Shown here: piece by piece, positions 1 to 12,134 of the stretch
How the letters are laid out: every line of letters begins with the position of its first letter
Numbering within the stretch: position 1 is the stretch's first letter
From: Arachnopeziza araneosa
Taxonomy: Eukaryota > Ascomycota > Leotiomycetes > Helotiales > Arachnopezizaceae
Direction: 5' to 3'
DNA: 64,000 bases
Assembly: GCA_003988855.1 (NCBI GenBank)
Contig: QYAI01000192.1
Coordinates: 1 to 64,000, forward strand
Made by a program: the position numbers and the translations under genes
The notes under the pieces: model-generated
The model's input: the letters and a program-made list of their open reading frames with translations, nothing else
Databases searched by the model: none
What the model was told of the DNA's origin: nothing

Positions 1-53
1 TAAATTACTATGTGGTGTTGATGCCTGGTACATGGGTGGCGCACGACGCTAGT

Positions 54-90
54 GGACAGGATTTAGCACTCTGCCGGACAGGATTTAGCA
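54..90. repeat. 15-bp direct repeat, two copies
   Basis: The 15-mer GGACAGGATTTAGCA occurs exactly at 54-68 and again at 76-90, a 22-bp period. It lies just beyond the stop codon of the truncated epimerase relic on the minus strand, at the point where protein similarity stops. It could be a scar of the rearrangement that truncated that gene. This is inference; the repeat itself is seen directly. Confidence 0.7.
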
Positions 91-109
91 ATCCCCAAAA
101 GTTTGTGGT

Positions 110-370
110 TTAGATTGCGGACTTGATCAACGGAAGATCTTCGAGTCCTTTGAACAGTATAGGATTAACTCTGAGGCTTTGAAGAATATCTACATGGGCT
201 GGGGATCGAACAAAAGCTGAAACTTCGACACCACTGTGATTCGAGGCGCGTAGCTTTGCGAGAACTGCTCCGCCACTAAATGTTCTTAGAAGAAATGGAA
301 TATAGTATTTCTTTGCCACGACTCACATGTATCCTGAAGCGCCAGTGAGAAGAATTTTTGTTGTATCCAT
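110..370 (-). pseudogene. Truncated NAD(P)-dependent epimerase/NmrA-like Rossmann protein (N-terminus only)
   Basis: Two exons join cleanly: 370-327 and 275-110, with a 50-nt GT-AG intron (326-276). The product is about 72 residues. It starts MDTTKILLTGASGYIGG, the classic GxxGYIG dinucleotide-binding loop of extended SDR/epimerase-type enzymes. It continues through a second strand with the usual FVR motif (SAFVRSPAHV). The frame then meets TAA after LPLIKSAI, near residue 72, where full-length relatives normally run on for 230 or more residues. I found no continuation in any frame in the 109 bases left before the window edge. It is therefore a 5' gene fragment, or a gene truncated by rearrangement, and unlikely to fold as an active oxidoreductase. 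Confidence 0.65.
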
Positions 371-1969
371 TGTTCGGGAGCAGATTCTGATGAGAGTTAG
401 GTATCGGATGATGTGAAAGCCGTTGAGAAGAGTTATGTCACTTTTTTAAATACTTTCATTTGTCAGTTTCTACAAAATTATTTCATGCTCACGGAATCGG
501 AGCCGTAATTTTTTGATAACATCACATTGGCGGAGGTGAAGTGGGTTCTGTAGGCTCAATTAGTCAGGATGAGTGACATTCATGATTGAAGATATGATAT
601 TTTCATCACTCTACTAAACTCGGGGTTTTCAGCCCGAATCGAAGTTTGGGATATGTTTTGTAATCTGTTTTGTAATCACGGCGCTGTCTTCTCCGATACA
701 AATTTAGCGGAATAGTAATCAATTATTTGATTATTTCACGCTAAGACGCGTCATCACAGATGAGAAAATGAATGTATCATTGCCCTTCGACGACGTAAGG
801 CAGTCCTTTCTCAATGGAATACGATATTATTATTCTTTTCTTCGAAGACTTTCAAGATATTTTCCACGTGTTTCAACAAAGTACTTGTGCGCTTTGGCAA
901 GTTCACATTACTAGGAGGAATGACCATTCTCTAAATAAGCTTGAAAAGATTGGAAACGAAAATCCCACTGCTTTAACTTGCTATGATGGCAGGAGTTGAG
1001 TCAGGATAAGAGAGGATTTAAGTGTTTGAGAGTGGGGTACATTCGCGAACGATAAGATAGGGGCTGAAATATCCGAAGTAGGGACATGACTACTGAGAGT
1101 GGAAATTTTCCCGAACATGTCTTCCACAGTACGACTCACTGGTGTCAAGCCTTTCAATATTCCAGTGATCTCACAAGTTACGATTTACACTCAGTGATTA
1201 AACAACCTCCAGGTCCATTGATTCAGCTGCTAGATGGCAAGAAAGAAGGCAGAGCGAACCAACACAAAGGGTTGAATTTTAGAAGACATTTGAGTGGCCC
1301 TAATTCTATGAAACAGATTCCGGGTTGCAGACGCGCTTCAGCGGCCGTTACCGGCGCCAAAATTCTTTGAGGTTTTACAAAATCCGAAGTCCTAGTATGC
1401 TCGAAAATATCATTGGACTCAAAATCGCGAGTTTTGCAGCTGATCAAAATAGAAAAAGTCGTTGGGCTTACCTGTGCTAAGATCCGTTACCTTAGCGCTT
1501 GTATTCTTGAGCTCGGATGGAGCTAGCCAGTCACTTTCAAGAACACTTAACTTGCAGATGATGTTACTGTTTATTTTCTTTAATCTTGGTCAGCATCGTG
1601 TCGAAGAGCTCATCCGTTTGGTATCATCATCTCCACCCGAGACGAGCTGAAGTCAGCGCTGAATCAAGTTGAGCAGCTGGCCCAAGCTCTTCCAGATCTC
1701 AACGCGACCGATCCAATCACTTCACAACAACGTAAGCCGCGGCTACATTCGTAAATTCTGGCCAATAAATACATGCCCCTCATGAGATTTGACACCTGTG
1801 TCAAACAAGGGTCCGTGTCCCATCGCAGATTTAGTGCTGACAGTGTGTCCCTGCCTCACCCCACCATGTATCTCTTGTCATCATTTCGGCAAATCTCAGG
1901 GAGCAGTGTTGAAGTGTCCTAAACCTTCAGTCCAGAAGCTTCGGTTCGGAAACTAGACACCATTTTCTA
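371..1969. other. Intergenic, no convincing gene; possible short coding relic
   Basis: No ORF here shows a recognisable domain or good gene structure. One stretch at 1620-1731 (plus) reads as protein-like sequence (...STRDELKSALNQVEQLAQAL...) and ends at a good donor (GTAAGC at 1732). The codons before it (ending about 1619) are open only in another frame. This looks like a frameshifted exon relic, but I cannot name a family for it. The rest shows nothing. Confidence 0.4.
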
Positions 1970-3484
1970 TCATTCCAATTCCGCCGGAGGACCAAATTGG
2001 GAATGCGAAGGAAGTTCTTGCGCAGTAGATATACCATGAAGTTCTTCTGCGGTACGGCCGCTTGTATGGAGTTCTTTCGCAGCAGGGTCATTCGCCTGAA
2101 GTTCTTTTGCGGCAGGATCGACTCCTAGTTCACCCACGCTCTTCTGATTTGCATCAAGTTCAGCGTTTTGCTGCTGGCTGGATGCTTTCCTGCGCTTCAA
2201 AAACCAGAATACCAGTGTGATAATTACTGCTATGGCAACGACTGGGATAGTCACGCCGACCCCGATGATTCCTCCTTGTGAAAGGCCGTTATGAGCAGGT
2301 GTCATTGTTGAGGAAGAAGAAGAGGTGGTGGTATTGGATGACTGAGGAGGGATGGTAGCGTTAAAACGATCTAGTAGACTATGTTGCTCTCGTTACCTTC
2401 TGTAAATCAGTTCTGTAGAAGATAGCCTACCCGTCAATGGTATGGATGACTCCATTCACAATCAAGTAATCTGGGGTTATTATCTTTGCCGAATTGACAT
2501 ATATATCTGATCCTTGAGTAGTGATAGTCAACTTGTCCCCTTGTGTTGTCGTCAACACTGTTCCATTGACTAGATCTGGGCTGTAGAGGACGTTATTGGG
2601 AACGATGTGGTAGTTGAAGATGGCGGTAAGGTTGTCGGCAGAAACTCCGGTCGAAATATTCGTGAAGGTAGATAGTGCAGATGCAGAGTTCGGGACAAAA
2701 AAGGTCATATTCGGTGTAAATGAAGCATAGTTGACAAACTCTATCAGGCCTGCGTCATCTACGGATAGAAACTATCAAATTGTCAAAGCTTGAACATGGG
2801 ATGGATGCGAACGGAAATTGATTTAATCATGGACCAGTGATGGAAGAATAAGACTCACATTTGCTCTGTTCAAAATTGCGATGAAGAACGACATATTGGC
2901 CTGGGCTGTCAGCAGCACCAGACTGATCGGAATGCTGAGTATTGAATTGATAATTTGAACGAGCCCATTCAGACAAACAATATCCTGTCCACAGTCACTA
3001 TACAGCAAATGAAGATTGCCTCGAAGCTTACTTTGGTAGCAGTCGTTGTGGAGGTAGCGATTGTTGTTGCAGTTTTATTGTTGGACAGGAATTCAGGATC
3101 TCCACTTGGTCCAGTGACAATCTCAACGCGCTGACCTGAAGGACTGATGGTGACATTTGAGTAGCTCGCATTGTTGAGGTTTGAAGCAGCGAACTGGGGC
3201 TTATTTGAAAAATCGATAGTCAGCCAGTTGCCAAGGAGGAGATGGTAGGACAAAGTCGACTCGATAACATCAGCGGCCGGAGTGTTGTTGCCCTGACTCG
3301 ATATCCACTGCGTGAAAGCATCGTTGGTCGGTGCAAGAAATGTGAAACCGGTGGCTGAATTGAGCAGATTGTAGAGCGTTGATGATCCATTTATGTATGA
3401 GTACAGCCTACTGAGCTGAGGATAGCTCTGCAATGTTGGGATAATTGACGATGGAAGGACATCGCGAGACTTCCTTGAAGACAT
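1970..3484 (-). CDS. Fasciclin (FAS1) domain membrane protein
   Basis: Four exons: 3484-3032, 2984-2859, 2771-2431, 2378-1970. Introns of 47, 87 and 52 nt keep phase and give about 442 residues. Two FAS1 domains are seen. The first covers about residues 8-170, with the FLAPTNDAF H1-type motif and YHLL. The second covers about 175-310, with MTFFVPNSAS, FNYHIVPNNVL and a closing IHTIDGLL. A Ser/Thr-rich linker follows, then one transmembrane helix (GGIIGVGVTIPVVAIAVIIT) with a basic stop (KRRK) and a cytoplasmic tail of ten-residue repeats. FAS1 proteins act in cell adhesion at the surface. The start is uncertain: the first in-frame ATG (3484) gives no signal peptide, so an upstream exon with the leader may be missing. 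The fold call is firm; the substrate or partner is unknown. Confidence 0.85.
2011..2127 (-). repeat. 30-bp tandem repeat in the fasciclin tail
   Basis: Three 30-bp units at 2038-2067, 2068-2097 and 2098-2127, plus a 27-bp degenerate unit at 2011-2037, all inside the last exon of the fasciclin gene. They encode consecutive ten-residue blocks such as DPAAKELQAN, DPAAKELHTS and GRTAEELHGI. The unit length is a multiple of three, so copy-number change would preserve the frame. Confidence 0.8.
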
Positions 3485-5789
3485 TGAGATGTCTGTACGT
3501 GAGAGAAGTGAATGAAGATGGAGCAAGGATGCTCCGTTTCGAGGAGAGCTTGTGGTATATGAGAGCTTCTATCTCACGTAAGACTACCTAGCTAATCTGT
3601 TGCCGTGGTCCCCACAATTGGCCCCCGGGAGTCAATCAAAGCTTGCTAAGCTGTGATGCTGCGTTTTGGATCGACGCAGCGATTTGTGAAATTTGAGTCG
3701 AGCGATTGGTGGATGTCAGCCTACGGGAGGTGCCCCTGTGTGCCCTGTACAGGGGCCATTTTCGTCTGCCTTGGAGCTTCGTGAAAATTGAAATATTGAC
3801 GCGGCATCATGCAGCGACAACGTTAATTTGACTGGCATTGGATGTCTCACAACAATATCATGTTTCAGGTTTTTGGAGAGAAAAGAATATAGACCCGAGA
3901 AATACCCACCCTATATCGTAAGCTTTCAGTTTTGCTGGGGTTACAGAGAAGGGTCGCTGTATTCCGCTTGAAACAGGCTCAGACTATCTAAAGAGGATAA
4001 TTAATGAGGAATATCTCAAATTTTAAGCATGATAATCAAGCTTCGTGAGAAGTGGTAAAGGTTCTCCTCAGGATGGTGGTCATGTGACATGTCATGTGAC
4101 ACGTCAGGTGAAATAATGCACTGAGGAGCGACGGGAAGAACGAAACATCAAAGGGAATGTTCAAAAGCCCTCTTAATTTCATTCCAGTGACGTTCAAATA
4201 ATTTACTCTATCCCCTGAGTACTTCAAATTAAATTATGATTTTGCGGTGCTTAGACGAGGAGATCACTGTGTGTACGTATTGAGTTATTTGAATTCGGTC
4301 AAGTTCAAATAGCTTAAAAAGCTATTTTAATTCTAGGGTAGTCTATTTAAGCTTCTGCATTTAACCACAACTTCATCAGAACTTCACTATGGACATTTCA
4401 CGTGATCTAGAAATCTGTTCTCATCACAGAAATACTAGTGTCCGTGGTTAGCAAATCTCTCATTCATACAAGACGCAATTTTTCGTGCAGAGAGGTTAAC
4501 AAATTTCCAGCAAATATGATATGGAGAAGTTGATATTGAAAACGTGCCCAGACACCAGAGATGTTTGCAGCTCGGACTCTTGGGGATTTGGCCTGATTGG
4601 TATATTTTTGCTTCTGTTCATGTTAGGGTCATGTGGTGTAAAATCAACAGAGATTTGGAGACATAGGTAAATTTTCAGGAGAGTAAAAAATATTAAGACA
4701 GATGGAAGTTGAGTGAAGGTAAATTTAGATCAAACTCCCATAAACGCCATTCCTTTGTCTTTATCATTCTAACCAGTTTTATTATTGAAGATACACATTG
4801 CTCTGCACAATATGATGGCGCGGCAAATACCCATATCTAGTGCCTTGGCATAAATATTTGTGGAAATGATGCACATATTGTCCAATGATACGAATTACAA
4901 TGATAATTTATTTCTCAAGGAGTGCGCATTTTAGCTTCCTAGACAATGGAGATAGTCACTCTCGTTTTTCGACGCGCAGCAAGCCACATCTGTAAACGTG
5001 ACAGAGGTACCGATGGCTTGGGACGCCAAACGCTGAAGCAACTCTTTAAGGTTAATCACTAACCAATATGCTAGCAGTTTGACATTGATCATGAGATCGT
5101 GAGAGACATCATCCAAATTCGTGACATTGAAGAGAAGCCACCTGGGTGACAGCTAACAAGTCGAGATACTGTTGGTAGAGAAGAATGAGAGATGAAAATT
5201 GGATTTCCGATTAAATAACCGATATAATTGAGTATGAAAAGAAAGGTTCGAGCTCTCTGAAGGCTTGAGAAGGAGCATACAGTAAGGTTAAGCAGCAGCT
5301 TTTGACGAGCTCTTTTAACGAGCTGTAAAATTTAGTACTTTGATTTCCAAAAGAGATCCCTTCCAAGAGATTCAAACAGAATTAGAAATTGTTTTGATTT
5401 ATGATTATTTAAAATGCTAAAACCTTCTTTTTTCGCTATATTAAAGGTGTGCATCGTGAGACTGACATCGAGTCCTCTTTTTTCTGGTCTTTACTCCTCT
5501 CGTTTGATTCAGAAAGCGCTCACATTGGGGTTCACCGATATCGACACGAGAATATCATTGCTAAAGGTGGCGTACTATGATGCAGAGCATTGTTGCCACG
5601 CGACAGCGCCCAAGGTGTCATAAGAATATTGGAAAACTTCGAGTTTCTTCAAATTCAGCTTAATCAGTGCTTATTAATCTGCGACACTTTGGATCACGGG
5701 TTTCCTGCTTCTTCATCGCAGCCTCGTATGATCTTAAATTCAATCAAATTATACGCCAGTGCTGTACGATCACTAACTCCATTGGATCT
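3485..5789. other. Intergenic, 2.3 kb, no gene seen
   Basis: AT-rich and without a supportable ORF. It holds a 9-bp perfect hairpin (AAATAGCTT / AAGCTATTT, 4307-4327) and a pair of CATGTGAC repeats near 4080-4100. The part next to 5790 is presumably the promoter of HET protein 1. Nothing else stands out. Confidence 0.5.
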
Positions 5790-8150
5790 ATGATGCTTTC
5801 TCGCCATGGCAACAGCCAGCCTCTCCACTCAATTCCAGCGAATGCCCACCCCACAGATGAGACATCCTCGGAGGGGCGTCAGGAGGGTGAAATATGTTGG
5901 TTTTGTCGAGATGAGGTATTCACTGCCGGGCTGCACCAGAGACTCTTATCCTCTCAAAATCAATCCCAAAGGAGCGTGACTCTGAAATATAGTCGTTTGA
6001 GCCAAGATTTTCGTCTCTCTGTCTTGGCACGCTGCAGATGGTGCCAAACCTTAATGAGCGGTATTTTGAGGGCAGCTGACCTGGATTACTGGCATGATCA
6101 TTGGAATGGAAGTCATTCTGATGGGAGTAGCATGGATGCTGAGCAGGATGATGTTGAAGTAGAGGAATCAGAAACTGGTGGGCTTCCGAGTGACAGCGAA
6201 AGTGGGTCATCGAAAGATGACGATCAACCCAGTGGCGAGCTGACACTAAGTCTCCAAGACTTTGAGAAACATCCCGGACTGCTCGATCTTGAGGTAAATT
6301 TCACTGGAGGAGAAAGTCTAGACTATTACACAATGATTGAAGTGGCTCTTGACCTTTCATGGCAATCTGGTGAAACAGGAAGTGGAAAATCTTTACCAGA
6401 TTTAAAAGGACATAAAGCGATGCGACTGACTTTTGAAGTATTTGCCAAACCAGGTGAGCGAAAATGAGTAAGTGTTATTGGTTGAAGTTCTTCCTGACCA
6501 TATCTAGGACCTGAACAGTCAAGATTATATCCTTCTCTCCCAAGAGCTAACAATCTAGCCTCAGCTCAGTGCTTGCAGCTTGCCAAAGCTTGGATCAAAG
6601 AGTGTGAGAAGCATGAGCAGTGCCAATTTAAGTTAAAAGAACCTCCCTTGGTTTCACTCCCTACATTGACTGATCTCGCCGCTCATCATCGCATACCAAG
6701 ATATCTGATCGATATAAGCCATCCTCAAGGTCCTAGGATTGTTATTCATCGTTCCCTTCCTCAAGAGGTCAGATATGTAGCACTCAGCTATGTCTGGGGA
6801 GTGAATCAGACATATGTGCTCACGAAAGGAACGCTGGAAGAGAAATGCTTCAACCTAGATCTATCGCGACTACCACAATCTATTGTTGATGCCCTAGAGG
6901 TAACGCGGAGCCTCGGATATATGTACCTCTGGGTAGACGCCCTTTGTATCGTCCAAGATGCGGGAGAAGATATGAAAGATGAACTTGCAGTCATGGGAAA
7001 GATCTATCGCGATAGCGCGGTGACAATCATTGCCGCCAATGCTTCGTCCTCAGTTGAGGGCTTTCTCAAGGTAGCCGAGTCGCCAACTTTCTTCGTTGAC
7101 ACCATCGACATCCCAATCATGACCAAGAGTGAAACAATCGAATATCTATCTATTGGATATCGATCTTACTACAAGCCCTTCAGAGATCCCATCAATTCCC
7201 GTGCATGGACATTGCAAGAGAGGATTCTTTCTACCCGCAATCTGATATATTCTTACGATGGTTTGAAGTGGAGCTGTCAGACCTGCGAGAGGAATCCAAG
7301 TGGTCCACCAGATGCACCACTCATGTTTCCACGCATTCTCTCATATGGTAAATTCGGCGAATCTCAAGGCATGGCTTCGAGTGATGGGTTCCGAGAAGCG
7401 TGGCTTGCTATCCGGAGCGAATACACATCTCGAAACCTGACGTACGGCCGCGACAAACTAGCGGCAATATCTGCTATCGCTTTCGAAATTGCTAAAGACT
7501 CGGGATGGGCCTATCTCGCTGGACTTTGGAAAGAGTATCTGTTTCTTGACCTCCAGTGGCACCGCGATCCGCAGAGTGCCATGCTACGCCCCGGAAAAGA
7601 TCATGACCCCACCAATTCGCGATATCCACGACCAATCGAATACCGCGCTCCATCCTGGAGCTGGGCTTCCGTAGACGGTTCTGTAGTAGATCCCGATGAG
7701 GGCATCGAACCAAGAGACGAGTTTCATTTCCGAATTCTGTCTTGCAACGTTGAGTACCAGAACAGCGCGGTTCCGACCAAGTTTCATTTCGAGCCTGTGA
7801 GATGCGGAACATTGACAGTAGAGGCCCGCATGATTGAATTGAATTGGCGGTTAGCTGACCCCGAGGACGTGACTGATATATTTCTTTTGGACCCCGAGCA
7901 GGGTATATCCTATATTTGCGGAGAAGCCAACTTTGATGCAGACGAGCCTGATATCGAACCGGGAGAAACGAAAGTATGTTGTCTCGCGATGAGTGTACTG
8001 AGCTATGAGAATCGCAAAACGCTCCCAGTGGAAGGACTTTTAATCATGCGAGAAATGAAGTCTGAAAATTTCAGGCGTGTAGGGTTCTTTAAGATCTATA
8101 GTACAACCATGTTTGATGATGTTAGCGAGCGGACTATTCGCATTATCTAG
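5790..8150 (+). CDS. HET-domain (heterokaryon incompatibility) protein 1
   Basis: Two exons, 5790-6453 and 6508-8150, with a 54-nt intron; 768 residues. The HET domain starts near residue 311 with YVALSYVWG. It continues with LWVDALCIVQD and IYRDSAVTIIAANAS, and ends with RAWTLQERILS and WSCQTC, all hallmark blocks of the family. The N-terminus has two CxxC pairs (CWFC at 36-39, CRWC at 82-85), a layout common in large HET proteins, followed by an acidic Ser/Asp-rich linker (about residues 118-150). HET proteins trigger cell death after fusion of incompatible hyphae; the partner of this one cannot be told from sequence. The start is the first of two adjacent ATGs after upstream stops; an in-frame ATG at 5667 would add 41 unconvincing residues. 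A second HET gene of similar layout lies at 37357. Confidence 0.92.
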
Positions 8151-8423
8151 GACTGCTATGGAAGTACAACAATTTTATCTCGTTTAAACCTCGAGGTATA
8201 CAGATTGCGGCATTCGGAGGTAACTGGGAATACCGAGTACGTTATGCTGCGAATCTTGAAATTTATTTTCTCTATTTTTCAAAGACTTTCAAAGTGATTA
8301 TTCTACTTAATTACTACGGCTCTATCTTCGTGACATTGCTCTTGCACATAAGTTTCGAGCACGAAAGACAAGTCGTTTGACACCTCGTTGCGGATTCTGT
8401 TCGAACTTCTGCAACACTTGCAA

Positions 8424-9944
8424 TCAAGCGAAACCTGCACTGATTACCCAGCTCACGTCGTCGTTGAATGAGGCAGCGGCGTCATACGCGTGAACGCCGC
8501 CGTTGGTCCCTATATAGAGCACGTTGTTGTAGTGACGGAAATAGCGTGTGGGATAGCTCCAGGATCGAATCGAGTTGCCCTGGCCGTTGAGGCCGGCCAG
8601 TGGGCAGAATGTGGCGTCTTCGTGGAACTGTTTAGTACCGTCGTTGGCGTTGAGAACGAGAGCAAAGTTGTAGTGTCGTATGTAGCTGCCAGCAGTGTCC
8701 ACAGACTCGAACGAGTAGCAAGCGCTGTTTCCAAGGCCGGTGTGAACTATCCAGCTAGCCTGCTGTTGAAGCGCGGTGGTGCTAGATGATGAGATGACCT
8801 GAGTATTGACAGTGGTGCCTGTGTGCGCAATGTAGCGTGTCGTGCAGCAAGCCGAGGTAGCTCGCAGCGAGATTGAGGAACCAACCGCAAGGGCCAGGCC
8901 GCTGATTAACGATGTGGTGGCGTAGTTAGCGGCTACGATGTTCGCTTGCACCGAGTTCTCGGTAGCGTCCGACGGGTAGCCTGAAGTCATCACACCCTCA
9001 TAGAACGTGCCTTGCGCACTCACACTATTATCGCCGCCGATACCGAGAATGATAGAGCCTTCTTTACTCATGGGGTTATAGCCAGACACGCTTGGGCGTG
9101 CCCCGCTGTAATACGTCGACAGCGAACCCGACGCAGCGTTGGCGCCACGGAGAGCCCACTGGTTTGGCTCCCCCTTCACAATCGCAGTGACGAACCGGTA
9201 AGAGATCGAAGGGTCAGCAGCGTTTTTCCCAGAGCTGGACCCAGAGAATAGGCCGTTCTCAAGATCAGCCATGATCCAAGGGCCACTACCGGAGCCAGAG
9301 CCCCAGCCAGTGCTGTCGCCGTAGTAAATGGCTTCCATGTGGCCGTTGCCTGTATCGTGGCTGTTGGTCTCGCCGTTGCCATAGTCGAAGCAGCAGCCAC
9401 CGTTGTAGTGCGTCCCATCGAGGACTGCATACATGCCCTCCGCTGCATCGCCTTTAGCAATGCCGCTGGCCGCGTTGTTGCGGTAGCCGGTGCCGGGTGA
9501 GAAGAAGACTCCATACGCCTTCTGACCATTCAACGTGACCGGTGCACCAATTGCGCTAGCGAAATTATCGTACCCATTGGTTTCGGGGCCTTTAAAGCCG
9601 CCAGGAGGAGCCTGAGTGAGATGATTGCCGCGGCCGGACTGGTCATAAATGACCGTGATGAGACAGGTTGTGCTGGCGCAGAAAGTGTCTTGGGCAGCGG
9701 CATTGGCCACACCACCAGCGGAAATCGGTGAGATGGTGGTGGTGGTATTGTCAGAGCCGCGTTTTACCTGGTAGAGTGAACCGGTAAAGGCGTCATAAAG
9801 AGCGCGAGTAGTGCTGTGCGCCGCAACGCAGGGCGTGCCGCCTGTTGAGTATAAGTCGCAAGGCCCAGCGGCGACAAGGGAGCCCGTGGCAACAAGACCA
9901 AGAATAGATACGAAGGCGCGTTTGTGACTTGGTTGTGGGAACAT
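8424..9944 (-). CDS. abfB: Secreted alpha-L-arabinofuranosidase B, GH54 with CBM42
   Basis: A single uninterrupted 506-residue ORF. A signal peptide (residues 1 to about 26, ending SLVAA) precedes the mature start GPCDLY. The GH54 catalytic beta-sandwich spans about 27-340. The expected nucleophile is Glu229 in WIMADLENGLFSG and the acid/base is Asp305 in GIGGDNS, by analogy with the characterised Aspergillus AbfB. The adjacent cysteines C184-C185 (GGCCFDYGN) match the unusual vicinal disulfide of that enzyme. The C-terminal third (about 345-506) is the CBM42 beta-trefoil that binds arabinose side chains. It releases arabinofuranose from arabinoxylan and pectin in plant cell walls. It is a complete gene of normal length with no introns and somewhat higher GC than its surroundings. 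Confidence 0.96.
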   Translation of the reverse strand: MFPQPSHKRAFVSILGLVATGSLVAAGPCDLYSTGGTPCVAAHSTTRALYDAFTGSLYQVKRGSDNTTTTISPISAGGVANAAAQDTFCASTTCLITVIYDQSGRGNHLTQAPPGGFKGPETNGYDNFASAIGAPVTLNGQKAYGVFFSPGTGYRNNAASGIAKGDAAEGMYAVLDGTHYNGGCCFDYGNGETNSHDTGNGHMEAIYYGDSTGWGSGSGSGPWIMADLENGLFSGSSSGKNAADPSISYRFVTAIVKGEPNQWALRGANAASGSLSTYYSGARPSVSGYNPMSKEGSIILGIGGDNSVSAQGTFYEGVMTSGYPSDATENSVQANIVAANYATTSLISGLALAVGSSISLRATSACCTTRYIAHTGTTVNTQVISSSSTTALQQQASWIVHTGLGNSACYSFESVDTAGSYIRHYNFALVLNANDGTKQFHEDATFCPLAGLNGQGNSIRSWSYPTRYFRHYNNVLYIGTNGGVHAYDAAASFNDDVSWVISAGFA

Positions 9945-12134
9945 TTCTGATCAATTTTGGTACAGGAATGGTAGGACAAGCACGCCTGTAAACCTTTTAA
10001 ATTTTTCGGCGAGACACTCGCATATTATAAGTTTTTATCCGCATGGTACCTGGCCTGGCCTGTCCTTATTTTCATCGTACCTGTTAAGATATCCGTCCGT
10101 TTGGCAGGTTCGGAGTAGCACGCGGTACTTAAGTACCAGCTATTTCCTCCAATAATTACAGATAAAGTATACCCCGCTCAACGCTGTAATTTTCTTGTGT
10201 TGCATAAACAGGGCCTTGCAAACACGTGAGGTGGAATAAAGTATCCCGTCCAACCAGTAGATATAGCCCTTTTTAGCCTATTCGAATTTTAGTCGTTTCA
10301 GTACCTGTTCAATGCTTTTACCTATTAAATAAAGCGAACTTTGCCGTTAAAGGCACAATATAGGTATTTAAACGTCTGCCTTGCCACTGTATCGCTGGGA
10401 ACCAAGAGTACCTCGGTAGCTTGAATCAGTTTGGACGTTTATTTCCAACTGAGAAAAGGCGACTCGGCTGGTCATGTACAGCATTGAGGCTTCCGAGTGA
10501 ATCAGGTATTGCCAAAGTCTCATTCATAGCCGAGCCAATGTCATCATTCTTCAACCCATGTGGAGGAGATGTTTCAATTCAGCAGACAAGTAATTATTCA
10601 TGATTGCTATTTCTTCTCTATTATCAACGTTTGCAGATTATTAACGTTCAAATATTGCCCAAAAAAAACACGTCCGAGACAAATCATTACCCGAATGAAG
10701 ACCTTAGCTGAACTTGATAAATCTATAGATGGATGCATTTAATGTCATGAATCTCTAAAAGTACGACGTAGAAACTGTGAAACATAATCCTTTGGAAAAT
10801 GTTATCCATCGCCCATCGCCAAAACCAGTGAGCTATCCCTGCTTAAAGAAAACCGGAATCATTTTGAAAACCGAGGTTTGAACTTCAAGTTTGCTGCTGC
10901 GACCCGTCCCATGCGGGGTTGAAGATGCATATGGCACCAAATAGCGGGGTTAGTTCTCACGTCAAAGCCGCCGAAAGACCCTAGCAAAACCGAATCTGGC
11001 AAGTCATTGATTACCATGGTCGTAGTTGATCTGCAAGCATGGCAGATCGTCGCCCTAAAATACGACGGTGCTTGATGCGGAAAAGCTTCATCTGTCCTTA
11101 AAGCTTTGAGTGAGCTTAATTCAAGGCCAGCAAGAAAATCTGAGAGAAGGATAAGAAGTCGGATCGACGAGGCTGTTGCTAGCTCTTCATATGGGATGAA
11201 CAGGATAATTGAAGTTTTTCGTCTAATTGGTGCTCATTCTTGATTTCCGTTGCTTCTCTGAATGGCTTCATGTTTAAGAGAAAGCTAACATGACTCCGCT
11301 GCCAGTTCACTTTCGATATGAACCCTGCCTATCCAATGCACAGATCAAAAACAGGCGCATCTGCACGAAATTGCTCGAAGGGGCCGAATTTGCCCAATCT
11401 CCAAGCAGCTAGATTCGATATATCAAGCCTCTTCTTACGGATTTACTATCACGCGGGATGCGATATCGCGGCACTACTACGTCGTCCGTACATCACGCGA
11501 ACCACCCTAGTTGAGGAGACTTCTGCGATTGTCGCGCTTAGATGGTGGATGTCGACTACTGTTTTATGTTATCCGCTCGGATGATATTGCACCGAGCAGG
11601 CCTGAATAGGCCTGAGCTGAACTGCAAATGTGACTTTTCCCATTTTGGGACATGATCGGACACACAGAAGATGCACAAAATGTTACATAACTAGGGGTGG
11701 GCCAAGTTATATTCCGAAAGTAGCTGTAATTAAAACAGAGGATTTGAAGGGTCACGTAAGCCAGTGTGCGAAAGGGAGTCGGACTCTAAACATGTTATTT
11801 CGACCACTCACTCATTCATTCATCCTGCTTTCACACGGAATTTTTCATTCTTCAAGTTGAAAACTTGATTAACTAGCACTCTCTTTCCAAATTTCCTCCT
11901 ATCCAGTCCATTCCGCGTGTCTATGACCCTGAATTCAACTTCCATCTCATGTAATGCTTCAAAACCGTACTGACTGTTATTCTCGCACCCTGGTAACTGG
12001 AGTACTATCTCCAAATTCCGAAACAGCCTTTGGTACTCTCCTTTTTCTCTTCATAATTAAATCTAATCTGACTTCACATCAAGATTCCTCTTCCAGGAAC
12101 CCACTCAACAATATGCCTATTATTATCCCGCTCT
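9945..12134. other. Intergenic, 2.2 kb, no gene seen
   Basis: The longest gene-free stretch in the left half. It contains a perfect 14-bp palindrome (GGTACTTAAGTACC, 10124-10137). The short ORFs present lack any domain, plausible start context or splice continuity. The part next to 9944 should carry the promoter of the arabinofuranosidase gene, which reads leftward. Confidence 0.5.

Noticed and set aside
814..1370. Two plus-strand ORFs of 61 and 94 codons
   Set aside because: No domain, poor start context, no splice continuity, and overlapping frames on the other strand are equally open.
4307..4327. Hairpin AAATAGCTT / AAGCTATTT
   Set aside because: Short AT hairpin in AT-rich DNA; no adjoining gene end that would need a terminator, and such hairpins arise by chance.
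5414..5623. ORF of 69 codons upstream of HET gene 1
   Set aside because: No similarity and no in-phase link to the HET gene; probably leader DNA.
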